This document shows positions 33,234 through 43,700 of a stretch of 64,000 nt of DNA, one piece after another. The DNA is taken from NCBI RefSeq assembly GCF_002799155.1, contig NZ_NERD01000002.1, positions 992,001 through 1,056,000 of the forward strand, given 5' to 3'. Within the stretch, counting starts at the first letter, position 1. Each line of letters starts with the position of its first letter. A program made the position numbers and the translations under genes. The notes under the pieces were generated by a model, which saw nothing but the letters and a program-made list of their open reading frames with translations, did no database searches and was not told where the DNA came from. This DNA comes from Stenotrophomonas maltophilia (GTDB taxonomy: Bacteria; Pseudomonadota; Gammaproteobacteria; Xanthomonadales; Xanthomonadaceae).

Positions 33234-34343
33234 ATGAAGCTGCGTATCCTCACGCTCGGCCTGGCCTCCGCCATGCTTGCCGCCTGTGGCGGTGGCAACG
33301 GCGGCGCGCAGGACAGCCAGGTCCTGAACGTCTACAACTACAGCGATTACATCGCCGAGGACACCATTCCGACCTTCGAGAAGGAGAGCGGGATCAAGGT
33401 GACCTACGATGTGTTCGACAGCGATGAGATGGTCGAGACCAAGCTGCTGGCCGGCAACAGCGGCTACGACGTGGTGGTGCCGACCCTGAACTTCTTCGGT
33501 CGCCAGATCCAGGCCGGCGTGTTCCTGCCGCTGGACAAGAGCAAGATCCCGAACCTGGCCAATCTCGATCCGGCGGTGATGAAGCGCATCGCCACCCAGG
33601 ATCCGGGCAACCAGTACGGCGTGCCGTACATGATCGGCACCACCGGCATCGGCTACAACGTGGACATGCTGAAGCAGCGCTTCGGCGGCAGCGCCGACAT
33701 CGCCAACAGCTGGGACCTGGTGTTCAAGCCGGAGAACATCAGCAAGATGAAGGACTGCGGCGTGACCATCCTGGACACGCCGGCGGACATGATCCCGATC
33801 GCGCTGCATTACCTGGGCCTGGACCCGCACAGCGGCGACCCGGCCGAGCTGCAGAAGGCCGCCGACCTGCTGAAGTCGATCCGCCCGTACGTGCAGAACT
33901 TCCACTCCTCGCAGTACGTGGGTTCGCTGGCCAACGGCGGTACCTGCCTGGTGGTCGGCTGGTCGGGTGACATCATCCAGGCCCGCGACCGCGCCGAGGA
34001 AGCCAGCAATGGCGTGCACGTGGCCTATTCGATCCCGAAGGAAGGTGCACCGCAGTGGTTCGACATGCTGGCGATCCCGAAGGATGCCAAGCACCCGGAA
34101 GCCGCCTACGCCTTCATCAACTACCTGCTGCAACCGAAGGTTGCTGCGGCCAACACCAACTTCATCCACTACGCCAACCCGATCCCGACCGCGACGCCGC
34201 TGGTGGACGAGGCGATCCGCACCGACCCGACGATCTACCCGCCGGCGGATGTGGCCGAGAAGATGTTCACCTACTCGATCAACACGCCGGAGACCGACAA
34301 GCTCTACACCCGGCTGTGGACCGAGGTGAAGACCGGCCGATAA
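33234..34343 (+). CDS. potF: Putrescine-binding lipoprotein of the Pot system
   Basis: A 369-aa solute-binding protein of the PotF/SpuD family that presents putrescine to the PotGHI importer. A lipobox (ASAMLAAC) suggests membrane anchoring rather than free periplasmic protein, unlike E. coli PotF. Family motifs are VLNVYNYSDYIAEDTIPTFEKESGIKVTYDVFDSDEMVETKLLAG, GYDVVVPTLNFFGRQIQAG, VPYMIGTTGIGYN and EAAYAFINYLLQPKVAAANTNFIHYANP. The pot genes for ATPase and permeases lie 1.7 kb on, beyond an oppositely oriented oxidase gene. Confidence 0.92.
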   Translation: MKLRILTLGLASAMLAACGGGNGGAQDSQVLNVYNYSDYIAEDTIPTFEKESGIKVTYDVFDSDEMVETKLLAGNSGYDVVVPTLNFFGRQIQAGVFLPLDKSKIPNLANLDPAVMKRIATQDPGNQYGVPYMIGTTGIGYNVDMLKQRFGGSADIANSWDLVFKPENISKMKDCGVTILDTPADMIPIALHYLGLDPHSGDPAELQKAADLLKSIRPYVQNFHSSQYVGSLANGGTCLVVGWSGDIIQARDRAEEASNGVHVAYSIPKEGAPQWFDMLAIPKDAKHPEAAYAFINYLLQPKVAAANTNFIHYANPIPTATPLVDEAIRTDPTIYPPADVAEKMFTYSINTPETDKLYTRLWTEVKTGR

Positions 34344-34353
34344 GCCGGTCTGG

Positions 34354-34376
34354 CGCCGCCGGGCCATGCCTGGCGG
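34354..34376. repeat. GTAG-class hairpin fragment
   Basis: CCGCCGGGC-CAT-GCCTGGCGG folds with one mismatch and resembles the GTAG/SMAG hairpins, though the GTAG head is missing. It lies between the convergent ends of potF and the monooxygenase. Confidence 0.5.
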
Positions 34377-34382
34377 AACGCT

Positions 34383-35837
34383 TCACCCCTGGCCGGGAGC
34401 GGTACCGCCGCCCCGGCCAAGATGCCGCAGGATGGCCGGCAGCAGGTCGCGCGCATCGCGGCCGCCGTTGCACAGGAACGACGAACTCATCCGCTGCAGG
34501 TTGTGCATGCCGATGAAGAACAGCCCTGGCTGCGGGGAAACACCGAACTCGCCGAGCGGATAGCCGTACGTATCCAGCACACCTTCCACGTCGAGCCAGG
34601 GCCATTCGGCGGCGAAGCCGGTGGCCAGCACCACCGAGCGGATGCCTTCCGCCTGCAGGTCCAGTTCACCTGGGGCGGCGTCCGGTTCCCAGTGCAGATA
34701 GACCTCTTCTGGAATGTAGCGGGCATCGTCCGTGCGCGGCTCGGGCCGCGTGGCGTAGTACGCACTGGCCAGCGAATCGAGGTAGTCGTACTCGGCCCGC
34801 GTGGCCTCGATTGCGGCCTGCAGCTGCGGGCGAACGTCGGCGAAGCGGGCGATGATCCCCTCAAGGCCCTGCAGCCGGCCCAACAGCGTGATGCCTTCCC
34901 GATGCATTGCCATCAGGCTGATCGAGCTGCCCCGCCCGTTGCGTCCCTTGCCGGAAATCAACGGAAATTCGGCGGTCCGCGCCTTGCGCAGCGCATCCGG
35001 CTCGCCGGCCAGTACGCCGGCCGTTTCGCCCACGTGCTGGTGGATGCGCCCGGCCATGTCCCACCACGTCATCGAGTCCTTGCCGCGCAGCCGGCGGGTA
35101 TGCGAATGACGCTGGGCCAGAGACCAGTAGACCCTGCGCCCGCTGTCGCGCAGGTCCTGGGCGATCTGCGCACCGGACTGCCCACCGCCAATGACCAGCA
35201 CGCCGCCATCGGGCAACTGATCGGCACTGCGGTAGTCCCCCGAGTGCAGCACCGCCAGGCCCGGCCCGGGCGCGAACGGGGCCCGTGGCATCCGGGCGCG
35301 GCGGTATTCACCGGTAGCGACCACCACCGCGCGGGCGTGGATCCGCCCCTGGCTGCTGTCGATTACATAGCCATCATGCTCACGCGTGACCCGCTGTACT
35401 TCACAACCTTCGCTGATCGGCAGCGAGCGCTCGTCGGCATACTCGCGCAACCGGCGGATCACCTCCGCGGCGCCCATGAAGCCTTCCGGGTCTGCGCCTG
35501 CGTAGGCGTGGCCGTGCAGGGCCATCGTTGCGTTGGCGGTGTTGGTCTGGAACGAGTGCCAACGCCGTTGCCAGCTGGCACCCACGCTTTCGGCCTCCAG
35601 CACGCGATGCTCGACGCCGGCCTCCTGCAGGAGCACACTGAGGGACAACCCGGCCTGGCCGGCGCCGATGATGGCCAGCGGCAGCCTCGCAGGCAGGGAG
35701 CCCGGCGGGTGGGGCGGGAGAGGGCAGGGTCTGTGCGGGGAAATCACCAGGGCGGGTCCATGCAAGGCTTTGATCCGGGGCATTGCGCGGGGAATGCCCC
35801 GGGCCTTCAACAGATCCCGCTCTGAAAAACGTTGCAT
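34383..35837 (-). CDS. Flavin-containing monooxygenase-like protein
   Basis: A 484-aa FAD/NAD(P)H oxidoreductase. The FAD motif is LAIIGAGQAGLSLSVLLQEAG (about 53-73) and the NADPH motif is VLVIGGGQSGAQIAQDLRDSG (about 190-210), spaced as in flavin monooxygenases and CzcO-type proteins; a GxxMxxSSSFLCNGGRDARD region lies near the end. The substrate is unknown. The N-terminus before residue 45 is atypical (Pro/His rich), so the true start may be the later Met at 35783. It lies on the opposite strand and interrupts potF from potGHI, so it may be a late arrival. Confidence 0.8.
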   Translation of the reverse strand: MQRFSERDLLKARGIPRAMPRIKALHGPALVISPHRPCPLPPHPPGSLPARLPLAIIGAGQAGLSLSVLLQEAGVEHRVLEAESVGASWQRRWHSFQTNTANATMALHGHAYAGADPEGFMGAAEVIRRLREYADERSLPISEGCEVQRVTREHDGYVIDSSQGRIHARAVVVATGEYRRARMPRAPFAPGPGLAVLHSGDYRSADQLPDGGVLVIGGGQSGAQIAQDLRDSGRRVYWSLAQRHSHTRRLRGKDSMTWWDMAGRIHQHVGETAGVLAGEPDALRKARTAEFPLISGKGRNGRGSSISLMAMHREGITLLGRLQGLEGIIARFADVRPQLQAAIEATRAEYDYLDSLASAYYATRPEPRTDDARYIPEEVYLHWEPDAAPGELDLQAEGIRSVVLATGFAAEWPWLDVEGVLDTYGYPLGEFGVSPQPGLFFIGMHNLQRMSSSFLCNGGRDARDLLPAILRHLGRGGGTAPGQG

Positions 35838-36055
35838 ATCGGACCGTCGCCCGTGGTGTCTGCCGGGGCGGCTGCCTGGACAACCGGGGCAGCCCCGGCC
35901 TTTGAGCGGACAGGCCACGCTGGCGGGGGAAAACCGACACGCCTCGGGGTCCCCGGGCGGGCCTGCGGACGCTTCCGCCCGCCGCCGTCATATCCCCTTC
36001 GGCCCCCGGCCGTTAGAATGGCCGCCGCTGTCCACCGCCCGCTCCCGGAGCCCCC

Positions 36056-37192
36056 ATGCCCGTTGAAGCCCAGCCGGTAGCCGCCGTCGTCGACACGACC
36101 GGTGCGCCCGGCTATCTCTCCATTCGTGATTTGCGCAAGGAATTCGACGGTTTCGTCGCCGTCGACGACGTCAACCTGGACGTGCGCAAGGGCGAGATCT
36201 TTGCCCTGCTCGGTGGCTCCGGCAGTGGCAAATCGACCCTGCTGCGCTGCCTGGGCGGCTTCGAGACGCCCACCAAGGGCAGCATCACCCTTGATGGCCA
36301 GCGCCTGGACGCACTGCCGCCGTACCAGCGGCCAGTCAACATGATGTTCCAGTCCTATGCCCTGTTCCCGCACATGACGGTCGAGCAGAACATTGCCTTC
36401 GGCCTGAAGCAGGATGGCCTGGGCAAGGACGCGGTCAGCAAGCGCGTCGGCGAGATGCTGGACCTGGTGCAGATGGGGCACCTGGGCAAGCGCAAGCCGC
36501 ACCAGCTGTCCGGCGGCCAGCAGCAGCGCGTGGCGCTGGCGCGGTCGCTGGCCAAGGGGCCGAAGCTGCTGCTGCTGGATGAGCCGATGGGCGCGCTGGA
36601 CAAGAAGCTGCGCTCGCAGATGCAGCTGGAACTGGTCAGCATCATCGAATCCTCCGGCGTGACCTGTGTGATGGTCACCCACGACCAGGAAGAAGCGATG
36701 ACCATGGCTACCCGCATCGCGGTGATGGATGCCGGCTGGATCCAGCAGGTGGGCAAGCCGGACGAGGTCTACGAGCAGCCGGCCAACCGCTTCGTCGCCG
36801 AGTTCATCGGTTCGGTCAACCTGTTCGACGGGGTGATCGACGAGGACCTGCCCGAGTACGTGACCGTGCGCTCACCGCTGTTCCCGGCACCGATCTACAT
36901 CGCCCATGGCATCACCTGCTATGAAGGGCAGCCGGTCGCGTTCGCGCTGCGCCCGGAGAAGGTGATGATCGGCAAGGACGAACCGGAAGGGCACACCAAC
37001 AAGGCCCAGGGCGTGATCGAGGACATCGCCTACTTCGGCAGCCATTCGGTCTACCACGTGCGCCTGCCCAGCGGCGCCAAGGTGCTGGCCAACTTCGCCA
37101 ACTCGCAGCGCTGGGCCAGTGATGGCCTCACCTGGGGCGATGAAGTGTGGGTGCATTGGCGCGACAACGACGGCGTGGTGCTGACCTCATGA
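36056..37192 (+). CDS. potG: Putrescine ABC transporter ATPase PotG
   Basis: A 378-aa ATPase that powers putrescine import. Walker A GGSGSGKST is at 53-61, with the signature LSGGQQQRVALARSLA, Walker B LLLLDEPMGALD and the H-loop VTHDQEEAM. A C-terminal TOBE-type domain follows from about 280 (FALRPEKVMIGKDEPE...). The N-terminus begins MPVEAQPVAA. Its stop overlaps the potH start by 4 nt. The 218-nt gap before it (35838-36055) is very GC-rich and shows no clear promoter or other element. Confidence 0.94.
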   Translation: MPVEAQPVAAVVDTTGAPGYLSIRDLRKEFDGFVAVDDVNLDVRKGEIFALLGGSGSGKSTLLRCLGGFETPTKGSITLDGQRLDALPPYQRPVNMMFQSYALFPHMTVEQNIAFGLKQDGLGKDAVSKRVGEMLDLVQMGHLGKRKPHQLSGGQQQRVALARSLAKGPKLLLLDEPMGALDKKLRSQMQLELVSIIESSGVTCVMVTHDQEEAMTMATRIAVMDAGWIQQVGKPDEVYEQPANRFVAEFIGSVNLFDGVIDEDLPEYVTVRSPLFPAPIYIAHGITCYEGQPVAFALRPEKVMIGKDEPEGHTNKAQGVIEDIAYFGSHSVYHVRLPSGAKVLANFANSQRWASDGLTWGDEVWVHWRDNDGVVLTS

Positions 37193-38121
37193 GCGTCGCC
37201 GGCCTGAAGCGCTGGCTGCCGGGGCTGCGTGCCACGGTGATCGGCATTCCGTACCTGTGGCTGCTGCTGTTCTTCGCAGTGCCGTTCCTGATCGTGCTGA
37301 TGATCAGCTTCTCGCTCAGCCGGGTCGGCTCGCCGCCGTATACCTGGTTGCTGCAATATGCCGACGGCGGCTTCTCGCTGAAGCTGAACCTGGAAAACTA
37401 CCTGGCGCTGTTCCGCGATTCGATCTATGCGCAGGCTTTCCTGAGCTCGATCAAGATCGCAGCCATCTCCACGTTCCTCACCCTGTTGATCGGCTATCCG
37501 ATGGCCTACGCCATCGCCCGCCTGTCGCCGGCCGCGCGCAACGTGGCGATGATGCTGGTGGTGCTGCCATCGTGGACCTCGTTCCTGATCCGCGTGTATG
37601 CGTGGAAGGCGATCCTGGACCGCAACGGCCTGCTCGACCAGTTCCTGCAGTTCACCGGCCTGCAGGCGCTGATGACGTCGATGGGGCTGCCGAAACTGCA
37701 GTTGATCGATACGCCGACCGCCGCCTACATCGGCATCGTCTACTGCTACCTGCCGTTCATGGTGCTGCCGCTGTACGCCAACCTGGTCAAGCATGACCAC
37801 CGCCTTCTGGAAGCGGCCTACGACCTCGGTGCCAAGCCGTGGCAGGCGTTCCTGCGCATTACCCTGCCGTTGTCGAAGGCGGGCATCATCGCCGGCTGCA
37901 TGCTGGTGATGATCCCGGCGGTGGGCGAATTCGTGATCCCGGAAATGCTGGGTGGCTCGGAGACGCTGATGGTGGGCCGCCAGCTGTGGAACGAGTTCTT
38001 CAACAACCGCAACTGGCCGGGAGCTTCGGCGATGGCGGTGGCGATGATCCTGTTGCTGCTGGTGCCGATCCTGCTGTTCAACCGTTCCCAGCAGCGCCTG
38101 CTGGAAGGGAAGCAGGCATGA
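37189..38121 (+). CDS. potH: Putrescine ABC transporter permease PotH
   Basis: A 310-aa inner-membrane permease with six predicted helices and the EAA-type loop EAAYDLGAKPWQAFLRITLPLSKAGI (about 205-230). It resembles PotH, one of the two channel subunits for putrescine. It starts within the end of potG (ATGA) and overlaps potI at its stop (ATGA), giving a tightly coupled potGHI unit. Confidence 0.94.
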   Translation: MSVAGLKRWLPGLRATVIGIPYLWLLLFFAVPFLIVLMISFSLSRVGSPPYTWLLQYADGGFSLKLNLENYLALFRDSIYAQAFLSSIKIAAISTFLTLLIGYPMAYAIARLSPAARNVAMMLVVLPSWTSFLIRVYAWKAILDRNGLLDQFLQFTGLQALMTSMGLPKLQLIDTPTAAYIGIVYCYLPFMVLPLYANLVKHDHRLLEAAYDLGAKPWQAFLRITLPLSKAGIIAGCMLVMIPAVGEFVIPEMLGGSETLMVGRQLWNEFFNNRNWPGASAMAVAMILLLLVPILLFNRSQQRLLEGKQA

Positions 38122-38960
38122 GCCCGCGTAGCGCAAAGGGCCTCGGGCTGGGCGTGCTGCTGCTCGGCTTCGCCTTCCTGTACCTGCCGATCCTGCTGCT
38201 GATGTTCTATTCGTTCAACAGCTCGCGGCTGGCGATGGTCTGGGCCGGGTTCTCCACCCGCGCCTACAGCGACCTGTTCGCCGACCGCGCGCTGATGGAT
38301 GCAATGTGGACCAGCCTGGTGGTGGCGTTCTGGACCGCCTGTACCGCCACCGTGCTGGGCACGCTGGCGGCGATGGTGATGACCCGCTTCAAACGCTTCC
38401 GCGGCAAGCCGCTGTTCGGTGCGCTGGTCACCGCGCCGCTGGTGATGCCGGATGTGATCCTCGGTTTCTCACTGATGGCGCTGCTGGCCTCGATGGGGGC
38501 GATTCCCGGCTTCCCCGCGCGTGGCCTGGCCACCATCTGGATCGCGCACGTCACCTTCACCCTGTGCTTCGTCACCGTGGTGGTGTCTTCGCGCCTGCAG
38601 GAAATGGACCTGTCGCTGGAAGAAGCGGCGATGGACCTGGGTGCCAGCCGGCTGACCGTGTTCACCCGCATCACCTTGCCGATCATCGCGCCGGCGCTGG
38701 TGGCGGGCTGGTTGCTCGCCTTCACCCTGTCGCTGGATGACGTGGTGGTGGCCAGCTTCGTGGCCACGCCGGGCTCGACCACGCTGCCGATGAAGGTGTT
38801 CGCCTCGGTGCGCATGGGTATCAGCCCGAAGATCAACGCGCTGGCCACACTGCTGGTGTCGGCGGTGTCGATTGCCGCAGTGATCGGCTGGTACATCAAC
38901 GCCCGCGCCGAGAAACGGCGCCAGCGTGACCTGCAGCTGGCACGGCAGGACAACGGCTGA
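38118..38960 (+). CDS. potI: Putrescine ABC transporter permease PotI
   Basis: A 280-aa inner-membrane permease, partner of PotH. It has about six helices and the loop EEAAMDLGASRLTVFTRITLPIIAPAL (about 175-200), and the LSLDDVVVASFVATPGSTTLPM segment typical of PotC/PotI. Its ATG overlaps the potH stop. An 83-nt gap with no obvious terminator separates it from the Sad-like gene, so the unit may run on. Confidence 0.94.
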   Translation: MSPRSAKGLGLGVLLLGFAFLYLPILLLMFYSFNSSRLAMVWAGFSTRAYSDLFADRALMDAMWTSLVVAFWTACTATVLGTLAAMVMTRFKRFRGKPLFGALVTAPLVMPDVILGFSLMALLASMGAIPGFPARGLATIWIAHVTFTLCFVTVVVSSRLQEMDLSLEEAAMDLGASRLTVFTRITLPIIAPALVAGWLLAFTLSLDDVVVASFVATPGSTTLPMKVFASVRMGISPKINALATLLVSAVSIAAVIGWYINARAEKRRQRDLQLARQDNG

Positions 38961-39043
38961 GGCCGCGGTCTGTCGGCTGATCCGGCAACATCCGGCTCAC
39001 GGGCAACGGCGCACAATGGGGGCCTTCCAGATGGAGATCCCCC

Positions 39044-40408
39044 ATGACCGTCGAGATCATCGACCCGGCCACCGGCCAGGTGACCTACCGCCATGAACTG
39101 ATGGGTGCAGCCGACATCGAGCAGCGCCTGCAGTCTGCTGCCGAGGCATTCCCTGGCTGGGCCGATCGCTCGCTGCAGGAACGCGGCGCGATCCTGCGCC
39201 AGGTTGCCGCGCAGCTGCGCGCGCGCCGTGACGATCTGCAGCAGGCGATGACCCACGAGATGGGCAAGCTCAAGGCCGAAGCGCTGGCCGAGGTCGACAA
39301 GTGCGCCGCGGCCTGCGAGTACTACGCCGATCACGCGGCCGACTACCTCAAGCCGCAGCTGATCGACACCGAGGCCCAACGCAGCTATGTGCGCTACGAG
39401 CCGATCGGCTGCGTGTTCGCGGTGATGCCGTGGAATTTTCCGATCTGGCAGGTATTCCGCTTCCTCGCGCCGGCGTTCATGGCCGGCAACGTGGCCCTGC
39501 TCAAGCACGCCAGCAACGTGCCGCAGTGTGCCGACCTGATCCTGGCGGTGTGCCGTGACGGCGGCCTGCCGGACGGCGTGTTCGACGTGCTGCATATCGA
39601 CAACGACCAGGCCGCCGACGTGCTGCGCGACGCACGGGTGAAGGCGGTGACGCTGACCGGCAGCGAACGGGCAGGGCGATCGATCGCCTCCAATGCCGGC
39701 AGCCAGCTGAAGAAATCGGTGATGGAACTCGGTGGCAGTGATGCCTTCGTGGTGCTCGACGATGCCGACCTCGACAAGACCGTCGCGGCGGCCGTGAAGT
39801 CGCGCTTCGACAACAGCGGGCAGACCTGCATCGCAGCCAAGCGCTTCATCGTGGTCGATGCGGTGGCCGATGAGTTCACCCGGCGCTTTGTTGAAGCCGC
39901 AGGCGAGCGCCAGTACGGCGATCCCGGCGAACGCAGCACGACGCTGGCGCCAATGGCGCGCGCGGACCTGCGCGATGAACTGCACAAGCAGGTGCAGGCC
40001 AGCGTGGCCAAGGGCGCCCGCATTCTGGTCGGCGGCGAGCCCATTGCCGGCACGCATGCGGGCTACCCGGCCACCGTGCTCGACCAGGTCGGTCCGGGCA
40101 TGCCGGCCTATGACGAGGAACTGTTCGGTCCCGTCGCTGCGGTGATCCGGGTCAAGGACGAGGCCGATGCGCTGCGCGTGGCCAATGACACCCGCTTCGG
40201 CCTGGGTGGCAGCGTGTGGACGCAGGATCCAGTACGTGGTGAGCGGTTCGCGCAGCGCATGGAGTGCGGCGCGGCATTCGTCAATGCCATCGTCAAGAGC
40301 GACGCGCGGTTGCCGTTCGGTGGCAGCAAGCAGTCTGGTTTCGGTCGGGAGCTGGCTGACCACGGCATCCACGAGTTCATGAACATCAAGACTGTCTACG
40401 TGGCTTGA
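39044..40408 (+). CDS. sad: Succinate-semialdehyde dehydrogenase, Sad-like
   Basis: A 454-aa aldehyde dehydrogenase of the YneI/Sad type, which oxidises succinate semialdehyde to succinate. Visible features are VMPWNFPIWQVFRFLAPAFMAGNVALLKHASNVP, TLTGSERAGRSIA, the glutamate in VMELGGSDAF and the nucleophilic cysteine in NSGQTCIAAKRFIV. It is a little short for GabD and lacks its N-terminus, again as in Sad. Directly after potGHI it would finish conversion of GABA-derived semialdehyde to a TCA-cycle acid. Confidence 0.88.
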   Translation: MTVEIIDPATGQVTYRHELMGAADIEQRLQSAAEAFPGWADRSLQERGAILRQVAAQLRARRDDLQQAMTHEMGKLKAEALAEVDKCAAACEYYADHAADYLKPQLIDTEAQRSYVRYEPIGCVFAVMPWNFPIWQVFRFLAPAFMAGNVALLKHASNVPQCADLILAVCRDGGLPDGVFDVLHIDNDQAADVLRDARVKAVTLTGSERAGRSIASNAGSQLKKSVMELGGSDAFVVLDDADLDKTVAAAVKSRFDNSGQTCIAAKRFIVVDAVADEFTRRFVEAAGERQYGDPGERSTTLAPMARADLRDELHKQVQASVAKGARILVGGEPIAGTHAGYPATVLDQVGPGMPAYDEELFGPVAAVIRVKDEADALRVANDTRFGLGGSVWTQDPVRGERFAQRMECGAAFVNAIVKSDARLPFGGSKQSGFGRELADHGIHEFMNIKTVYVA

Positions 40409-40427
40409 TTCCGAACGCGGGCCATGC

Positions 40428-40448
40428 GCCACGACCAATGGTCGTGGC
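40428..40448. repeat. 9-bp perfect hairpin
   Basis: GCCACGACC-AAT-GGTCGTGGC, in the convergent gap between sad and corA. The size and trinucleotide loop match the other GTAG-class hairpins. Confidence 0.65.
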
Positions 40449-40461
40449 CTGGCGGTCTGGT

Positions 40462-40494
40462 GGGTATCGACTCTTGGTCGATACTCCCTACAAC
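40462..40494. repeat. Second hairpin abutting the corA stop
   Basis: GTATCGAC-TCTTG-GTCGATAC with flanking GGG/CCC. On the minus strand the segment starts GTAGGGAGTATCGACC, so it has the GTAG head. The GTAG overlaps the 3' end of corA. Confidence 0.65.
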
Positions 40495-41510
40495 CACTTC
40501 GCGCGCTTGAACAACCGGTACAGGCCCACGCAGACGCCGCCCACGCCGACAATCATCAGCGGGTACGACCACGGTTCGCTCAGCTCGGGCATGTGGCTGA
40601 AATTCATGCCGTACCAGCTGGTGATCAGCGTCGGCGCTGCCAGCAGTGCGGCCCACGCGCCAAGTCGCTTGACCGTCTCGCCCTGCGCCAGGGTCACCAG
40701 CGACAGGTTCACGCTCAGCGCGGTGCCCAGCATCTCGCGCAGGGTGTCGATCACATCGCTGATGCGTACCGCATGGTCGTGCACGTCGCGCACGTAGAGC
40801 TTCACTTCATCGGGGATCAGCTCGCCCTGGTAGCGGCGCAGCTGCGCCAGCACATCCTGCAGCGGCGCCACCGCCATCCGCATCTTGTTCAGTTCGCGCT
40901 TGAGCTCGTACAGCCGCACCACCGTGCTGCGCTTGTAGTTGTCGGCAAAGATGTCCTTTTCCAGCAGATCAAGGGTGTCGCGGAAGCGGTGCACGATGGG
41001 CAGGTAGTTGTCGACCACGAAGTCGGTCACCGCATACAGGCAGTACGACGGGCCCATCTTCAGCAGCTGCGGCTCGCGTTCCACCCGTGCACGCACCGGG
41101 GCGTAGGACAGCGAGGCACCGTGGCGCACCGTCACCAGGAAGCGCGGGCCGAGGAAGGCGTGGGTTTCGCCATACTGGATGCGTTCGTCCACCATCTGCG
41201 CGGTGGTCACCACCACGAACAGCGAATTGCCGTAGGTCTCGACCTTGGGCCGCTGGTGCGCGTTGCGCGCGTCCTCGATGGCCAGGTCGTGCAGGCAGAA
41301 TTCCTCCTGCAGTTTCAGCAGCACATCGTCGTTGGGATCGTACAGGCCCACCCAGACGAAGCCGTTGCCACTGGCAATGACATCGCTGATGGCATCCAGG
41401 CTGATGTCGTGGCGTTTGCCCTCGTCATCGTAATGGACGCAGTTGATGACGCAGGCAGGGTTGGCCGAAGCAGGGGCGGAAGCGGAGGCGGGCAATGACA
41501 TGCCCGCCAT
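40488..41510 (-). CDS. corA: CorA-family divalent cation transporter
   Basis: A 340-aa inner-membrane channel for magnesium and related ions. The cytoplasmic funnel (about 20-260) contains VWVGLYDPNDDVLLKLQEEF and KVETYGNSLFVVVTT. A long stalk helix leads to the two C-terminal spans, with the signature YGMNF after the first span (WAALLAAPTLITSWYGMNFSHMPEL) and a basic C-terminus. The first ATG is used; another three codons on is equally possible. It lies 6 nt after the DUF4105 stop and is probably transcribed with corC and DUF4105. Confidence 0.9.
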   Translation of the reverse strand: MAGMSLPASASAPASANPACVINCVHYDDEGKRHDISLDAISDVIASGNGFVWVGLYDPNDDVLLKLQEEFCLHDLAIEDARNAHQRPKVETYGNSLFVVVTTAQMVDERIQYGETHAFLGPRFLVTVRHGASLSYAPVRARVEREPQLLKMGPSYCLYAVTDFVVDNYLPIVHRFRDTLDLLEKDIFADNYKRSTVVRLYELKRELNKMRMAVAPLQDVLAQLRRYQGELIPDEVKLYVRDVHDHAVRISDVIDTLREMLGTALSVNLSLVTLAQGETVKRLGAWAALLAAPTLITSWYGMNFSHMPELSEPWSYPLMIVGVGGVCVGLYRLFKRAKWL

Positions 41511-41516
41511 CGTGCG

Positions 41517-42754
41517 TCAGTGCCGTGTTTCGGACAAGTGAGGACGGCGCCCCAGCACCCAGGCCAGCGCTGCGTGCACGGGCAGCAGCAGCACGATCCA
41601 CTGCACGTTGTACTGCGCCTGCAGGCTCAGCCAGTGCAGCACCAGCGCCGCCACGGCCTGCACCGCCAGCAACCACAGCACGACCCTGAACATGCGGCCC
41701 GGCAGGCGCCGGCGCAGCAGCGCGATCGCGCCCGGCAGAAGGAGCAGGGCCAGCGGCGAAAGCAGCAGCAGGTTGCGGTTGGCCCACGCAGCGTAGTGGA
41801 TGCTGAAGCCCCACAGGAACACCAGCACGCCACCGAACAGGGCGCACAGCAGCCAGAATGGCAGGGCCAGCCCGGCCAGCAGGCGCGGCCGGTTGCGCAG
41901 CGCCAGCACGCCGGCGGCGACCAGCAGGCCGCACAGCAGCCAGGGCCACCAGCGGCGTGCCGATTCCTTCGGCTCCGGGGCGATGCGGTGCGGCAGCAGT
42001 TCCTGTTCGGACTGCACCAGCGGCCGACCGTCGCTGTTGCGTGCCTGGCGCAGCGCGTCGGCCAGGCGCATCGGCACGAAGGCCTCCTGCCAGCGTGACA
42101 GCGGCTGGTCGGCGAACGGCCCCAGACCGACGTCGAAGCCCAGCCACATCCACGGTGCCGGCGAGGCCAGGCGCACCGATTCACTGCGGTAGGTATTACC
42201 GCGCGAGCGCCCCGACAGCTGCGACTGCAGTCCGCCACCCAGTGCCTTGTCCACGGTGTCGCGCACCATCGTGGCGCAGTTTGCAGTGTAGTAGTCGTAG
42301 TGGTAGCGCGCGTTTTCCGGCTTGGCCCGCTCCGCCAGGTCGGCGGCCAGCGCGCGCGCCTGGTCCGGGCGCAGGTCCAGCCACTGCACGCTGGCGCCGC
42401 GGCCGGTCTCGTCGTAGTACGACAGGTCCTGCTGCAGCGGCAGCGCCACCAGGTAATACATCATGTCGCCGCGTGCGAAGCGGCTGATGAAATCGTCCTC
42501 GGACGGATCGAAGTAGCCGAAATTGTACGAGGTCGCCTCGCCGCTGACCGGATCAAGGACCACGATGGCGTCATGGCCGAAGCGCTCGAAGAACACCGTG
42601 CCCGGCTGCATGGTCACCACGCCGACGCGCGGAGCAGGGGCCTCGGCGCTGGCAGCAGGCGCAGCTGCCACCGGCTGCGCGAATGCGGCCAGTGGCAGGG
42701 CCATGGCCAGCACGCACAGTGCCAGCCACACCGCCAGGATCAGACCGCGGCGCT

Positions 42755-42758
<4 letters not shown>
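41517..42758 (-). CDS. DUF4105 (Lnb_N) membrane protein, possible lipoprotein N-acyltransferase
   Basis: A 413-aa protein: signal peptide (...LPLAAFAQP), periplasmic DUF4105 domain (about 45-255) and five C-terminal spans (about 270-287, 292-320, 329-348, 357-378, 385-403). The domain keeps FERFGHDAIVV (His62), TSYNFGYFDPSEDDFISRFARGDMMYYL and PENARYHYDYYTANCATMVRD (Cys161), the His and Cys conserved in the family. DUF4105/Lnb_N includes a lipoprotein N-acyltransferase (Lnb) described in Bacteroides. It directly follows corC (TTGA overlap), the slot of lnt in E. coli. The TTG start has AGGA upstream. Enzyme activity is an inference. Confidence 0.85.
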
Positions 42759-43636
<878 letters not shown>

Positions 43637-43700
43637 CTCTGGAAAAAAGGCACCCGGCAGGCCGGGCGTTGGCCCCAGTCTAGCAGGATGTAGCGGCCTG

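Noticed and set aside
34055..34516. A plus-strand gene across the potF end and repeat
   Set aside because: It overlaps potF in another frame and runs through a hairpin; composition is Arg/Gly-rich shadow sequence.
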